Shown: positions 46,362 through 54,176 of the stretch, piece by piece | How the letters are laid out: each line of letters opens with the position of its first letter | Numbering within the stretch: position 1 is the first letter of the stretch | Source: Pseudomonas sp. UMAB-08 | GTDB lineage: Bacteria; Pseudomonadota; Gammaproteobacteria; Pseudomonadales; Pseudomonadaceae | NCBI RefSeq assembly: GCF_900095225.1 | Contig: NZ_LT607427.1 | Span: 1-64,000, forward strand | Direction of reading: 5' to 3' | DNA length: 64,000 bases | Program-made: the position numbers and the translations under genes | Notes under the pieces: model-generated | Seen by the model: only the letters and a program-made list of their open reading frames with translations | What the model was told of the DNA's origin: nothing | Databases searched by the model: none

Positions 46362-46398
46362 TCAGCCTAGCCTAGACGCACGATAAATGAGGTGCACC

Positions 46399-47061
46399 AT
46401 GCGTTTGCTGTTAGTGGAAAACGATCTCAGTACCGCCAATCACTTGGCCAAGGGGCTTGGCGAGTCGGGGTTTAGGGTCGACGTCGCGGAAAACGGCCTG
46501 TCCGGCCGCCATTTCGTTGAAGAGAAGGCCTACGACCTGATCATCCTCGATGCCATGTTGCCGGGCCTGAATGGCTGGCAACTGCTGCAACTGGTCCGTC
46601 AGCGCGGCAACACGCCCGTGTTGTTCCTGACTGCCCGCGATACCATGGAAGACCGGCTGCGCGGGCTGGAACTGGGTGCCGATGATTACCTGCTCAAGCC
46701 CTTTACCCTTGAAGAACTGCTGGTCCGGGTGCGGACCTTGCTGCGACGCGGGCCAACCGGCACTGCCGACAGCTACTCTATCGCCGACCTGGAAATCGAC
46801 GTGCCACTCCAGCGCGTTAGCCGTGGCGGGCAACGGATCTCGTTGAGCGATCAGGAGTTCGAACTCCTGCAGTTGCTGGTCAGCCGTCAGGGCGATGTCA
46901 TTTCACGCACGCTGATCGCTTCGCAGGTGTTCAACAATGACATCGACAAGGTCGAAATCGCCATCCATCGCCTGCGCTCGAAAATCGATGAGCGCTACCT
47001 GCCTAAACTGATCCATACCGAAGGTGTTGTGGGCTATCAGTTAGCGGTGCTGGAAGACTGA
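46399..47061 (+). CDS. OmpR-family response regulator (no kinase adjacent)
   Basis: This 220-residue protein has a receiver domain with Asp51 (LIILDAMLPG), Thr in FLTARD and Lys in LLKPFT, and an OmpR winged helix. One of the two acidic pocket residues reads E-N rather than E-D/D-D (VENDLS). It resembles CopR/CusR-type regulators. No histidine kinase follows; an AT-rich islet starts directly after it, so a kinase may have been lost or is elsewhere. Confidence 0.9.
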   Translation: MRLLLVENDLSTANHLAKGLGESGFRVDVAENGLSGRHFVEEKAYDLIILDAMLPGLNGWQLLQLVRQRGNTPVLFLTARDTMEDRLRGLELGADDYLLKPFTLEELLVRVRTLLRRGPTGTADSYSIADLEIDVPLQRVSRGGQRISLSDQEFELLQLLVSRQGDVISRTLIASQVFNNDIDKVEIAIHRLRSKIDERYLPKLIHTEGVVGYQLAVLED

Positions 47062-47076
47062 TTGAGCCCTGTTGGC

Positions 47077-47107
47077 TGGCTCCTGCAGAACCCCTGTAGG
47101 AGCCAAC
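47077..47107 (+). terminator. Hairpin after the response regulator
   Basis: GGCTCCTGCAG and CTGTAGGAGCC pair with one G-T mismatch around a short loop, followed by AACTTTTGG. The arms also resemble the REP core TAGGAGC. Confidence 0.6.
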
Positions 47108-47272
47108 TTTTGGTGATCAACCGATATTGAGCGTGTGTGGGTTATCGCTAATTATTCTAGAAACCTGTTACTTTTGACAGTACCTAATAAAAACAAAAAG
47201 CTTTATATTTTGTTTTCGCAAACATTGGATGGCGAAATAATAAAACCTGCTATTGAACAAGGATGTAACCGT

Positions 47273-47347
47273 ATGCCAGTCTCAATCAGTACCATTCTCC
47301 GCAGTCATGTGCTCAACGGTGACTTTATCAAAAGATTTGCCGATTAG
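47273..47347 (+). CDS. Possible 24-residue ORF in the AT-rich islet
   Basis: ATG with AAGGA 9-10 bases upstream encodes MPVSISTILRSHVLNGDFIK and four more residues. The frame is open from 47135 (GTG) for 70 residues, but only this start has a ribosome site. Not recognised; may not be expressed. Confidence 0.3.
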   Translation: MPVSISTILRSHVLNGDFIKRFAD

Positions 47348-47461
47348 AATACTCCGAATATAAAGCTTATCAAGCGGGCCCCTTCGTGGCATGGCCATGC
47401 TGCTATAAGGTTTAGTCCGGGCGCTCAGAACGAACAGCTAATATAAAATGCCCCACAGAAC

Positions 47462-47773
47462 ATGTTCATCGTGAAACTCAGTGTACGAGCCTCCGATCTT
47501 AAAGTCCCTGACGAAATCGAGCTTTACGGAGTGCTACTTGCCGGGGGGAACCGGAAACGAGCGCTTTATAGTGCCTTTAGTAGGGCGCGCGTGCAGCGAA
47601 TGGTCCAGCCTAGAGTACGAATTCACTCCGCCGGCTGGCTTGCTGTCGGGTTTCTAACTAGACGCCACGTCGGTATCCCACCCCTTGAGCGAGAAATCCA
47701 TAATCGTAAAGCGGGTGAACCTGTTATCCGTCCCGTAGCAATTGAGTTCGATAGCGTTGAAGTTAATGATTAA
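47462..47773 (+). CDS. Unrecognised 103-residue protein in the AT-rich islet
   Basis: This basic soluble protein has no signal peptide or helix. It begins MFIVKLSVRASDLKVPDEIE and contains RALYSAFSRARVQRMVQPRV. I recognise no family. No strong ribosome site precedes the ATG (or the GTG at 47471). It lies 160 bases before the ubiquitin-like gene on the same strand, so the two may be linked. Codon use is mixed, less AT-rich than its surroundings. Confidence 0.5.
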   Translation: MFIVKLSVRASDLKVPDEIELYGVLLAGGNRKRALYSAFSRARVQRMVQPRVRIHSAGWLAVGFLTRRHVGIPPLEREIHNRKAGEPVIRPVAIEFDSVEVND

Positions 47774-47933
47774 CTAGATAAGCATTGAAATGCAGTGAGG
47801 GGTCTATTAACAAAATGATGGGCCTCTCAGAAAAAATAAATCGACGGGAGCAATCAAAATGGAATGTGGCGCTACCATCGTTCCAACAAGTTGTCCTGAA
47901 AATACCCTGCCGTGATCCATTGGAGAATATCGC

Positions 47934-48155
47934 ATGCTTATTTTTATAATAACACTTGAAGGAAAAACGCTTGAATTAAACGTGGAGCCCATTGACTCCA
48001 TCGAGCATGTTAAAGCTACAATTGAGAAAAATGAAGGCATCCCCGCCATTCGCCAACGCCTTATTTGTGCCGGAAAACAGTTAGAAGACGGCCGTACGTT
48101 GTCCGATTACAATATTCAGAAAGAATCAACATTGCATCTAGCACTTAAGCTCTAA
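47934..48155 (+). CDS. Ubiquitin-like protein lacking the diglycine tail
   Basis: This 73-residue protein aligns without gaps to eukaryotic ubiquitin residues 1-73; I count 53 identities by eye. Residues 46-69 (from AGKQLEDGRTLSDYNIQKES onward) are identical to ubiquitin. Lys11, Lys27, Lys48 and Lys63 are kept; Lys6, Lys29 and Lys33 are changed. Of the hydrophobic patch, Leu8 and Ile44 remain and Val70 is Ala. The stop TAA follows Leu73, so Arg74-Gly75-Gly76 needed for E1 activation are absent. No signal peptide. GGAGA precedes the ATG by 8 bases. Codons such as ATA-ATA are rare for this genome, suggesting transfer. No E1, E2 or JAB gene is near. Function unknown; a decoy, toxin or regulatory role is only conjecture. 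Confidence 0.93.
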   Translation: MLIFIITLEGKTLELNVEPIDSIEHVKATIEKNEGIPAIRQRLICAGKQLEDGRTLSDYNIQKESTLHLALKL

Positions 48156-48220
48156 AATCTGTAGGCGCCAACGTGTTGGTGAAGGGCTTGACGTTATCTA
48201 TCTGCCCAACCCCTCCCGGT

Positions 48221-48261
48221 AGAACGGCCCCTTCATCACTACGTGTTGAAGGGGCCGTTCT
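48221..48261. other. Perfect 15-bp hairpin
   Basis: AGAACGGCCCCTTCA and TGAAGGGGCCGTTCT are exact inverted repeats around an 11-base loop, 65 bases after the ubiquitin-like gene. There is no T run after it; it may be an RNA-stabilising hairpin or a transposon-related palindrome. Confidence 0.75.
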
Positions 48262-48388
48262 ATGTCCGTCAGATGGCTGCGCCTGTGGCGCACAAAGTGA
48301 TTGCGGTTAACGACATTGGGGCAGCCTGACTGCCCGGTAACGTTTCTGTCACAGCGTGTGGATAAGCTCGAATTGTAAGTTTATTTAT

Positions 48389-48424
48389 GGGCCGCTCCTT
48401 AGGCAGGGGGCGGCCCTTTTTTTT
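48389..48424 (+). terminator. Rho-independent terminator closing the islet
   Basis: GGGCCGC and GCGGCCC stem with a 14-base loop and an eight-base T run. Confidence 0.88.
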
Positions 48425-48477
48425 GCCTGCCGAATCGCCAATCCTTATATTCTTTTAGGGTCTTAACAAATAGCTTC

Positions 48478-48498
48478 TTATTCCTTAACGAATATATG
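48478..48498. promoter_or_regulatory. TTATTCCTTAACG element before the hydrolase gene
   Basis: TTATTCCTTAACGAATATATG shares ATTCCTTAACG with the element at 51326 upstream of the TauD-like gene. It is placed 52-72 bases before the hydrolase start. It is a candidate sulfur-starvation regulatory site. Confidence 0.45.
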
Positions 48499-48549
48499 TC
48501 GCGTCCTTATACTTTGCCCATGAACGCAAACAGGCAGGAGGCGCACCCC

Positions 48550-49131
48550 ATGCGTAACGAGTCGATCCGCTATCTGATCGTGCCAGGCTGGCAGGGGTCG
48601 CCTGACGACCATTGGCAAACGCATTGGCAGAACAGTTTGCCCAACAGCGCGCGCGTGGAGCAGGCCGACTGGCTCAAACCACGGCGCGAGGATTGGGTCG
48701 GTGAATTGCAGCGCTCGATTGCCGCTGACAGCACACCGGTGATCCTGATCGCTCATAGCCTGGGGTGCATCACCGTTGCGCATTGGGCCGAGCTCGCACC
48801 TTTGCAGTCGCTGCGTCAGGTGCGCGGTGCCTTGCTGGTGGCGCCGGCTGACGTTGAACGGCCGAACTGCTCGCCTGCGTTACGTAATTTCGCACCGATT
48901 CCAGGGCACCTGCTGCCGTTCCCGACCCAAGTGGTCAGCTCGGATAACGACACGGCGGTCTGTACTCAGCGCGCACTGGAACTGGCCCATAACTGGGGCG
49001 CCGAAGCCGGCATTCTCAGGGGGGCTGGGCACATCAATGTGAAGTCCGGCCATCAGCGCTGGGAGCAGGGCTTCGCCTATCTGTACCGCCTGCAAAACCG
49101 AATGGAACACCACGCTCTGCGTCGCGCTTGA
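48550..49131 (+). CDS. RBBP9/YdeN-family alpha/beta hydrolase
   Basis: This 193-residue serine hydrolase has the nucleophile in LIAHSLGCI, Asp in SSDNDTAV and His in GAGHINVKSGH, and begins with the family segment YLIVPGWQGSPDDHWQTHW. AGGAGG precedes ATG 48550; the frame is open 18 codons upstream. Substrate unknown. Its place at the head of a sulfur-scavenging block suggests an ester substrate, by context only. Confidence 0.9.
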   Translation: MRNESIRYLIVPGWQGSPDDHWQTHWQNSLPNSARVEQADWLKPRREDWVGELQRSIAADSTPVILIAHSLGCITVAHWAELAPLQSLRQVRGALLVAPADVERPNCSPALRNFAPIPGHLLPFPTQVVSSDNDTAVCTQRALELAHNWGAEAGILRGAGHINVKSGHQRWEQGFAYLYRLQNRMEHHALRRA

Positions 49132-49257
49132 ATTCAATCGGCGCGGCAGATGTCGCGCTTCACTCATCGACCTCAATAATTTTTACGCCGGGCCCTTGGG
49201 CCCTATTGTCTATTTTTAACGCGTGAGTCGTCGCAAGGGCTCAGGCGGGAGTTTGCC

Positions 49258-50208
49258 ATGAGCCTTCACGAAACCTTTGGTCAGCCGTTATTGACCTTCC
49301 CCGATGCGGAAAAAAGCCCGCTGAGCATTCGCGCCAAGGCGCTGGTGTTCGTCGACCCACGCTCGCGTCAGTTGCGCGAAGAGCTGGAGCAACTGGCGCC
49401 GCGCTCGTTACCGGTGCTGATCCGGGGCGAAACCGGCAGCGGCAAGGAGCTGCTGGCCCGGCACATCCACCGCGCCAGCGACCGTGGGGGCTTGTTCGTG
49501 TCAGTGAACTGCGGGGCGATCAGCCCGACGTACGCTGATGCCGAGCTGTTCGGCTATGCCGCCGGCGCTCACAGCAGTTCCGCCAGCAGCCGTGCGGGAT
49601 GGTTTGGCTCGGCCAATGGCGGGACCTTGTACCTGGATGAAATCGGCGATTTGCCGCTGCCGATACAGATCAAACTGTTGGCTGCGCTGGAGAACCATGA
49701 AGTGACCCGCGTTGGCGCCCAGCAACCCAGCCCGGTGGACGTGCGCCTGGTCGCCGCCACCAGCATCGATCTGGCGCAGGCGGTGGCCGTCGGTAAATTT
49801 AACGAGCGGCTCTATCACTACCTCAGCGAAGGTCGACTGGACCTGCCCGCGTTACGCGAACGAGTGGGTGACATCCTGTCACTGGCCGAATATTTCCTCG
49901 GCATCTACAGCCAGCGTTTGAGTTTGCCGGTGCCATTGATCAGTGAAGCCGCGCAACAGGTATTGGAGCGACACAGTTGGCCGGGCAATACCCGCGAGCT
50001 GGAGAACGTTATTCACTTCGCGCTGTTGGTCAGCAGTGGCGATGAAATTCTCCCCGAACACCTCAATCTGCCCGACAGTACCAACCCTCTGACGCAGATC
50101 GAGCAACAGGTTGAGCAATTGCTCGCTTTCGCGCGTCCCGGTCAGCTGTCGGAATTGCAACGATTGCTCGAGCGCCTGAGCCAACGCGTGTCGCAAGCCC
50201 CACGTTAG
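49258..50208 (+). CDS. Sigma-54 activator-like AAA+ protein with degenerate GAFTGA loop
   Basis: This 316-residue protein has Walker A GETGSGKE and Walker B GTLYLDEIGD, and the arginine-rich sensor region ENVIHFALLVSSGDE. The GAFTGA loop that contacts sigma-54 reads GAHSSS. The N-terminus is short (no sensory domain), and the end (QLSELQRLLERLSQRVSQ) does not show a recognisable Fis helix-turn-helix. It resembles SfnR-like regulators found with organosulfur genes. It may act without sigma-54 contact or as a partner of another activator. GGGAG precedes the ATG. Confidence 0.85.
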   Translation: MSLHETFGQPLLTFPDAEKSPLSIRAKALVFVDPRSRQLREELEQLAPRSLPVLIRGETGSGKELLARHIHRASDRGGLFVSVNCGAISPTYADAELFGYAAGAHSSSASSRAGWFGSANGGTLYLDEIGDLPLPIQIKLLAALENHEVTRVGAQQPSPVDVRLVAATSIDLAQAVAVGKFNERLYHYLSEGRLDLPALRERVGDILSLAEYFLGIYSQRLSLPVPLISEAAQQVLERHSWPGNTRELENVIHFALLVSSGDEILPEHLNLPDSTNPLTQIEQQVEQLLAFARPGQLSELQRLLERLSQRVSQAPR

Positions 50209-50290
50209 ACGCTGTGTTTCGTGCCGAGAATGGTGCTTGACCCTAATCAGCACAAAAAAGCATAAGCAGTCGCATAAAAAATATTGTCAT

Positions 50291-50298
50291 GGAATAAG
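50291..50298. promoter_or_regulatory. GGAATAAG element before the MetQ-like gene
   Basis: GGAATAAG (reverse complement CTTATTCC) lies 117 bases before the start codon. The same octamer is found at 63551 and, reversed, at 48477. Confidence 0.35.
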
Positions 50299-50414
50299 AA
50301 ATATCGGTAATGTCCGTTTCACGCCGCTGAGTCATCAGGTTCAACCGATGAGCAGCGGCAACTCACTGATAAGCCGTCGTTTGTGACGACCGCGATTTTC
50401 GCTAAGGACACCGC

Positions 50415-51197
50415 ATGAAAAAGACGTTGTTGTTGACCGCCCTCGCTGCTGCGCTTTCGATTGGCCTGGCCCACGCGGGTGAAAAACTGGTCGTCGGCGC
50501 TACACCGGTTCCGCACGCTGAGATTCTTGAGCTGATCAAGCCTGAGCTGGCAAAAGAAGGCGTGGACCTGGAAATCAAAGTCTTCAACGACTACGTGCAG
50601 CCGAACCTGCAGGTTTTCCAGAAGAAGCTCGATGCCAACTACTTCCAGACCAAGCCGTACCTGGATGGCTTCAACAAAGGCAAGAAGGCTGATCTGGTCA
50701 CCGTCGTCGGCGTTCACGTCGAACCGTTCGGCGGCTACTCGTCCAAGTACAAATCCCTGGCTGACCTGCCGGACGGCGCAACTGTTGCCATTCCAAACGA
50801 AGGCAGCAACGCTGGCCGCGCACTCCTGCTGTTGGAGAAAGCCGGTCTGATCACCCTGAACGACCCGACTGACGCACTGGCAACGGTAAAGGACGTCAAG
50901 ACCAACCCCAAGAACCTGAAGTTCAAGGAGCTGGAGTCGGCCATGTTGGCGCGCGCTTACAACCAGGTTGATCTGGACATGATCAACACCAACTATGCGT
51001 TGGAAGCCAAGCTCAACCCGAAGAAGGATGCACTGATTCTCGAAGGCGCTGATTCGCCTTACGTGAACTTCCTGGTGGCGCGTCCAGACAACGCCCACAG
51101 CGATGCAATCCAGAAACTGGCCAAGGCGCTGACCAGCCCTGAAGTCAAAGCATTCATTGCCAAGAAGTACGACGGCGCGGTACTGCCGGCGTTCTGA
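50415..51197 (+). CDS. MetQ/NlpA-family binding protein
   Basis: This 260-residue periplasmic protein has a signal peptide (KKTLLLTALAAALSIGLAHA) and family segments VGATPVPHAEILE and VGVHVEPFGGYS. Unlike classic MetQ lipoproteins there is no lipobox cysteine, so it is a soluble binding protein. No MetN/MetI pair is adjacent; the next genes are a TauD-like enzyme and a sulfonate-type ABC transporter. It may serve the metNI genes at 57-58 kb. AAGGAC precedes the ATG. Confidence 0.9.
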   Translation: MKKTLLLTALAAALSIGLAHAGEKLVVGATPVPHAEILELIKPELAKEGVDLEIKVFNDYVQPNLQVFQKKLDANYFQTKPYLDGFNKGKKADLVTVVGVHVEPFGGYSSKYKSLADLPDGATVAIPNEGSNAGRALLLLEKAGLITLNDPTDALATVKDVKTNPKNLKFKELESAMLARAYNQVDLDMINTNYALEAKLNPKKDALILEGADSPYVNFLVARPDNAHSDAIQKLAKALTSPEVKAFIAKKYDGAVLPAF

Positions 51198-51223
51198 TCT
51201 GAATTCAAGCGTTAACGTTTTTT

Positions 51224-51256
51224 ACGCCGGCGGCTTTCATTAGCGTCGGCGTTTTT
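51224..51256 (+). terminator. Terminator of the MetQ-like gene
   Basis: ACGCCGGCG and CGTCGGCGT form a stem around GCTTTCATTAG, followed by TTTT. Confidence 0.78.
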
Positions 51257-51325
51257 GCGTTTGGAGCAGGAGGTTATCTCCATGACCTGCGCAGCCGGAT
51301 CGCTAGCGTGTTCAGTGATATCAAT

Positions 51326-51348
51326 ATTCCTTAACGGTATTTAAATTA
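51326..51348. promoter_or_regulatory. ATTCCTTAACGGTATTTAAA element before the TauD-like gene
   Basis: This AT-rich stretch shares ATTCCTTAACG with 48480 and resembles the inverted repeat before oscA (ATTCTTAAATAGTATTT). It lies 63-85 bases before the start. Candidate CysB-type site. Confidence 0.45.
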
Positions 51349-51410
51349 AGTTTCTTATACCTATAAAGTTCTGACTCTTGTTACCCAGCACACCTGGAGT
51401 CGGAGTTCTC

Positions 51411-52307
51411 ATGCCAGCAGCCTCCCAAGCGTCCTCATCTGCATACCTAGCCGATCAAGCATTCGACATACGCCCCTTCGCCGAAAAAGTGGGTGCGGAA
51501 ATCATCGGCCTGGATCTGTCCCGGCCTCTCAGCGATGCGGACTTCGCCCGTGTCCATCAGGCGCACCTGGACTACCACGTCGCGGTGTTTCGCGATCAAC
51601 ACATCACCCCGCAGCAGCAGATTGATTTCAGTCGGCGTTTCGGCGTCCTGCAAATCCATGTGCTCAAGCAGTTCCTGCTAAAAAATCACCCGGAAATTCT
51701 TATCGTTTCGAACATCGTCGAGGACGGTCAGCCGATTGGCCTGGGTGATGCCGGCAAGTATTGGCACTCGGACTTGTCCTACAAGGAACTGCCGAGCCTC
51801 GGTTCGATGCTGCACGCTCAGGAGCTGCCTGACGAAGGCGGTGACACGTTGTTCGCCAACCTGCACCTTGCCTGGGATACGTTGCCGCACGCCCTGCGTG
51901 AGGCGGTCGAAGGCCTCTCGGCGGTGCATTCCTACACCTCGCGCTACAGCGAAGGCAAAAATGCTGCGAACTGGCGCCCGACGCTGACGTCCGAGCAGCT
52001 TGCACAAGTGGCTGAAGTGACTCACCCGATTGTGCGCACCCACCCAGAAACCGGGCGCAAGGCGTTGTTCGTCAGCGAAGGATTCACCACGCGCATCGTT
52101 GGCCTGCCGGAGGACGAAAGTCGCCAGCTGCTGGATGAGCTCTACGCCCACAGCGTGCGTCCAGAGCATGTCTATCGGCACCAATGGCAGCCCCATGATC
52201 TGGTGTTCTGGGACAACCGCTCGCTGATCCATTTGGCTGCGGGTTGCCCCACTGAACTGCGCCGCAAGTTGTTCCGTACCACCATTCAAGGTGATGCGCC
52301 GTTCTGA
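51411..52307 (+). CDS. TauD/TfdA-family 2-oxoglutarate dioxygenase
   Basis: This 298-residue non-heme iron enzyme has the metal ligands His and Asp in YWHSDLSY and the distal His in RSLIHLA; Arg for 2-oxoglutarate is in RRKLFRTTI. Family members release sulfite from taurine, alkyl sulfates (AtsK) or similar sulfonates. The following ABC transporter supplies the substrate. The start MPAASQAS was chosen by family length; the frame is open 11 codons upstream. Confidence 0.92.
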   Translation: MPAASQASSSAYLADQAFDIRPFAEKVGAEIIGLDLSRPLSDADFARVHQAHLDYHVAVFRDQHITPQQQIDFSRRFGVLQIHVLKQFLLKNHPEILIVSNIVEDGQPIGLGDAGKYWHSDLSYKELPSLGSMLHAQELPDEGGDTLFANLHLAWDTLPHALREAVEGLSAVHSYTSRYSEGKNAANWRPTLTSEQLAQVAEVTHPIVRTHPETGRKALFVSEGFTTRIVGLPEDESRQLLDELYAHSVRPEHVYRHQWQPHDLVFWDNRSLIHLAAGCPTELRRKLFRTTIQGDAPF

Positions 52308-52322
52308 TCGAGGGTCTGTTTC

Positions 52323-53204
52323 ATGAATGCCGTTTTGCAGGGCCACACGGCCAGCGATAGCTTGATCGCAGACAAGGTCAATCAGCGGACCGCTGAGCCC
52401 TTGTTGCAAGTACAGGGCGTGAGCCTGGAGTACCGCACCCCCGAGCGGGTGGTGCGGGCGACCCATCAAGTGAGTTTTGAAATCGACCCGGCGGATCGCT
52501 TCGTGCTGCTGGGGCCCTCGGGTTGCGGCAAATCCACCTTGCTCAAAGCGGTGGCCGGCTTCATTCAGCCCAGCGAAGGGCAGATCCGTCTGGCGGGCGT
52601 GCAAATCAAAGAACCTGGCCCGGACCGGATAGTGGTGTTCCAGGAGTTCGATCAGTTGCCGCCCTGGAAAACCGTGATCCAGAACGTGATTTTCCCGTTG
52701 GTGGCGTCTCGCACCCTCAAGCGTCGCGAGGCCGAAGAGCGTGCGCGTTACTACCTGGACAAAGTCGGCCTGAGCGCGTTTGCCGATGCGTATCCGCACA
52801 CCTTGTCTGGCGGTATGAAAGCGCGGGTGGCGATTGCTCGCGCCTTGGCCATGCAGCCAAAAATCCTGTTGATGGACGAACCCTTTGCCGCCCTCGATGC
52901 ACTGACCCGACGCAAGATGCAGGAAGAGCTCCTGGCGCTGTGGGACGAGGTGCGCTTTACCTTGCTGTTCGTCACCCACTCCATCGAAGAAGCGCTGGTG
53001 GTCGGTAACCGGATTTTGCTGCTGTCGCCCCATCCGGGCCGCGTTCGGGCTGAAATCAACAGCCATCAATACGACCTGAATAGCCTCGGTGGTGTCGGTT
53101 TTCAGACCGCCGCGCAACGTATTCATCGCCTGCTGTTCGATGAGGCCGGGACCGAACCGACAGACCGCGAACTGAGCTTCCAGGATGTGCGCATAGCGTA
53201 CTGA
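52323..53204 (+). CDS. ABC transporter ATPase, TauB/SsuB type
   Basis: This 293-residue ATPase has Walker A GPSGCGKST, signature LSGGMKAR, Walker B ILLMDEPFAALDA and His in VTHSIEEA. The C-terminal extension after residue 235 is typical of nitrate/sulfonate/taurine ATPases. It follows the dioxygenase by 15 bases. Confidence 0.93.
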   Translation: MNAVLQGHTASDSLIADKVNQRTAEPLLQVQGVSLEYRTPERVVRATHQVSFEIDPADRFVLLGPSGCGKSTLLKAVAGFIQPSEGQIRLAGVQIKEPGPDRIVVFQEFDQLPPWKTVIQNVIFPLVASRTLKRREAEERARYYLDKVGLSAFADAYPHTLSGGMKARVAIARALAMQPKILLMDEPFAALDALTRRKMQEELLALWDEVRFTLLFVTHSIEEALVVGNRILLLSPHPGRVRAEINSHQYDLNSLGGVGFQTAAQRIHRLLFDEAGTEPTDRELSFQDVRIAY

Positions 53205-53246
53205 AACGCCGAGTTCCTAAACATGATCCACAAAGAGAATTCGAGC

Positions 53247-54101
53247 ATGAGTATCCGAGAGGAATACGAAATCACCCTGGCGCCTTTTACCCAGGCGGCA
53301 CTGGCGCGTGATATCCCGCTGACGCAACGTATCTGGCAACTGAGCTGGGTGCGCAAAAGCGTGATCCTGATCGCCCTGGCGGTGATCTGGGAACTGGCTG
53401 CGCGTGTGCAAAACAATGACCTGCTGCTGCCGAGTTTTTTGCAGACCGCCGCTGCTTTCTACGACGGCATCATCACCGGTGAATTGCTGAGCAAGGTCTG
53501 GATTTCCTTGACCGTGCTGGTCAAGGGCTACCTGATCGGGATCGTCCTCGCGTTCGGCTTGACGACGCTGGCGGTGTCAACGCAATTGGGCCGCGACCTG
53601 CTCAGCACGCTAACCGCGATGCTCAATCCGCTGCCGGCGATTGCCTTGCTGCCGTTGTCGTTGCTGTGGTTTGGCCTGGGTGAGAACAGCCTGATTTTCG
53701 TGCTGGTGCATTCGGTGCTGTGGGCGCTGGCGCTGAATACGTATGCGGGCTTTCTCGGCGTCTCGGAAACCCAACGCATGGCCGGGCGCAATTACGGTCT
53801 CAAGGGGCTGCGCTTCGTCTGGTTCATTTTGATCCCTGCCGCGCTGCCATCGATTCTGGCCGGGCTGAAAATTGGCTGGGCCTTCGCCTGGCGCACGTTG
53901 ATCGCCGCAGAGCTGGTGTTTGGTGCGTCGTCGGGCAAAGGCGGATTGGGCTGGTACATCTTTCAGAATCGCAACGAGCTGTACACCGACAAAGTATTCG
54001 CCGGATTGGCAGCGGTGATTTTGATCGGCTTGCTGGTGGAAAACCTGCTGTTCAACAACATCGAACGCCTGACCGTAAAACGCTGGGGCATGCAGCGCTG
54101 A
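53247..54101 (+). CDS. ABC transporter permease, TauC/SsuC type
   Basis: This 284-residue protein has about six helices and the permease loop SETQRMAGRNYGLKGLRF. Two starts are possible; MSIREEYE (53247) has AGAG about 10 bases ahead, and MIHKENSS (53223) lies 24 bases earlier. It transports the same sulfonate or sulfate ester as its neighbours. Confidence 0.9.
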   Translation: MSIREEYEITLAPFTQAALARDIPLTQRIWQLSWVRKSVILIALAVIWELAARVQNNDLLLPSFLQTAAAFYDGIITGELLSKVWISLTVLVKGYLIGIVLAFGLTTLAVSTQLGRDLLSTLTAMLNPLPAIALLPLSLLWFGLGENSLIFVLVHSVLWALALNTYAGFLGVSETQRMAGRNYGLKGLRFVWFILIPAALPSILAGLKIGWAFAWRTLIAAELVFGASSGKGGLGWYIFQNRNELYTDKVFAGLAAVILIGLLVENLLFNNIERLTVKRWGMQR

Positions 54102-54176
54102 CAACACGCCGTATGGACCGGACCACCGGACATGTCGCCTCTCTTATTACCTTCTTATCTACAGTGTGAGGATTTC

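Noticed and set aside
47815..47949. 44-codon ORF overlapping the start of the ubiquitin-like gene
   Set aside because: No ribosome site, and it overlaps the much better supported ubiquitin-like frame.
47807..48049. Minus-strand open frame opposite the ubiquitin-like gene
   Set aside because: The plus strand encodes an unmistakable ubiquitin fold sequence; this frame has no support.
47934..48155. Bil/Bub-type bacterial ubiquitin-like conjugation operon
   Set aside because: No E1-, E2- or JAB-like gene lies nearby and the C-terminal glycines are missing.
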